Shown piece by piece: positions 15,040 to 15,336 of a DNA stretch of 15,336 bases (positions are counted from its first letter, which is position 1; each line of letters opens with the position of its first letter). The stretch lies in contig CAVRZY010000109.1 of the NCBI GenBank assembly GCA_963725415.1, positions 1-15,336 of the forward strand, in the 5' to 3' direction. The stretch comes from CAVRZY01 sp963725415. GTDB taxonomy: Bacteria; Acidobacteriota; Terriglobia; Bryobacterales; Bryobacteraceae. Made by a program: the position numbers and the translations under genes. A model generated the notes under the pieces. It worked only from the letters and a program-made list of their open reading frames with translations, did not search any database and had not been told where the DNA came from.

Positions 15040-15336
15040 GGGATGAGGATAAGAGAAATGAGCGCGCCCTGCAATGTTGAACCAGGTTGCTAGGCCGGCG
15101 ACTTCGAACCGACGGCTTGCTGCGGTTGCGGGCATCCTCCGTGGAGGGGTTGATGGTCTAGTTCGAGAGTGTTCTGGTTCGGGTGCCCAGGCTGGATGGG
15201 GAGCCGTTGGACGGAACTGGTGTTGGGCGAAAAGGAGTTCTGGTGGTTCGAGCGTGGCGGTTTTATGCTGCAAGAGTTCGAAATGTATCCAGTGTGGGGA
15301 GCCAGTCTGATTCCATCCAGACCAGCACTGCTCCGT
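15040..15336. other. upstream region of the SGNH gene, to the window edge
   Basis: About 297 bases. Short frames on both strands lack coding character. A weak minus-strand promoter could lie around 15065-15095 (TTCAAC, then TTTCTC after 17 bases), but it is too poor to call. Nothing else is recognised. Confidence 0.3.

Noticed and set aside
1..15336. CRISPR arrays, rRNA genes or phage modules
   Set aside because: No regularly spaced short direct repeats, no rRNA sequence, and no integrase, capsid, terminase or defence gene recognised.

Overview
The window looks like chromosomal DNA from a high-GC, Gram-negative acidobacterium, probably of the Solibacter/Bryobacter type. This is an inference from the gene families seen: paired ArsR + AHSA1 genes, a CarD regulator, an FCS-type zinc-finger/membrane protein beside a long TPR protein, a GspG-like pseudopilin remnant, and secreted glycan-processing enzymes. 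No marker gene proves it.

Layout. (1) 1-1244, plus strand: the 3' tail of an unidentified gene, then a two-gene ArsR-AHSA1 unit. A near-consensus promoter places the start of transcription almost on the GTG start codon, so the regulator mRNA is probably leaderless. A 10-bp repeat flanks the -35 box. (2) 8193-1476, minus strand: a two-gene unit. The first gene encodes a giant protein of about 1,690 residues: an N-terminal zinc motif, a long Pro/Ala/Leu/Arg-rich repeat region, one transmembrane helix and a C-terminal LamG/DUF1080-like domain. The second encodes a TPR protein of about 548 residues, coupled to the first by a TAATG overlap. (3) 8571-10923, plus strand: a 24-residue one-helix peptide, an M50 site-2-type metalloprotease and an exported YtcJ-like amidohydrolase, packed with overlaps or 4-nt gaps. 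(4) carD on the minus strand with a strong promoter. (5) 11551-12331: a gene-poor stretch with diverged repeats, a 130-bp long-palindrome element and a decayed GspG-like fragment. (6) A tRNA-Gln(TTG). (7) A convergent pair: an exported CE15 glucuronoyl-esterase-like enzyme and an exported SGNH hydrolase, separated by a rho-independent terminator.

The reading frame is broken six times between about 2.37 and 9.0 kb: three in the giant gene, two mutually compensating in the TPR gene, one in the M50 gene. Several lie at short G/C runs. Protein-like sequence resumes cleanly in the new frame each time, so base-level sequence errors are more likely than true decay. Automated calls here would split the giant gene into four ORFs and give the TPR protein about 88 wrong residues.

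The best candidate for something undescribed is the giant zinc-finger/repeat/membrane protein with its coupled TPR partner. Its middle carries three recognisable copies of a 37-residue motif spaced about 158 residues apart, and I cannot assign this repeat to a known family.
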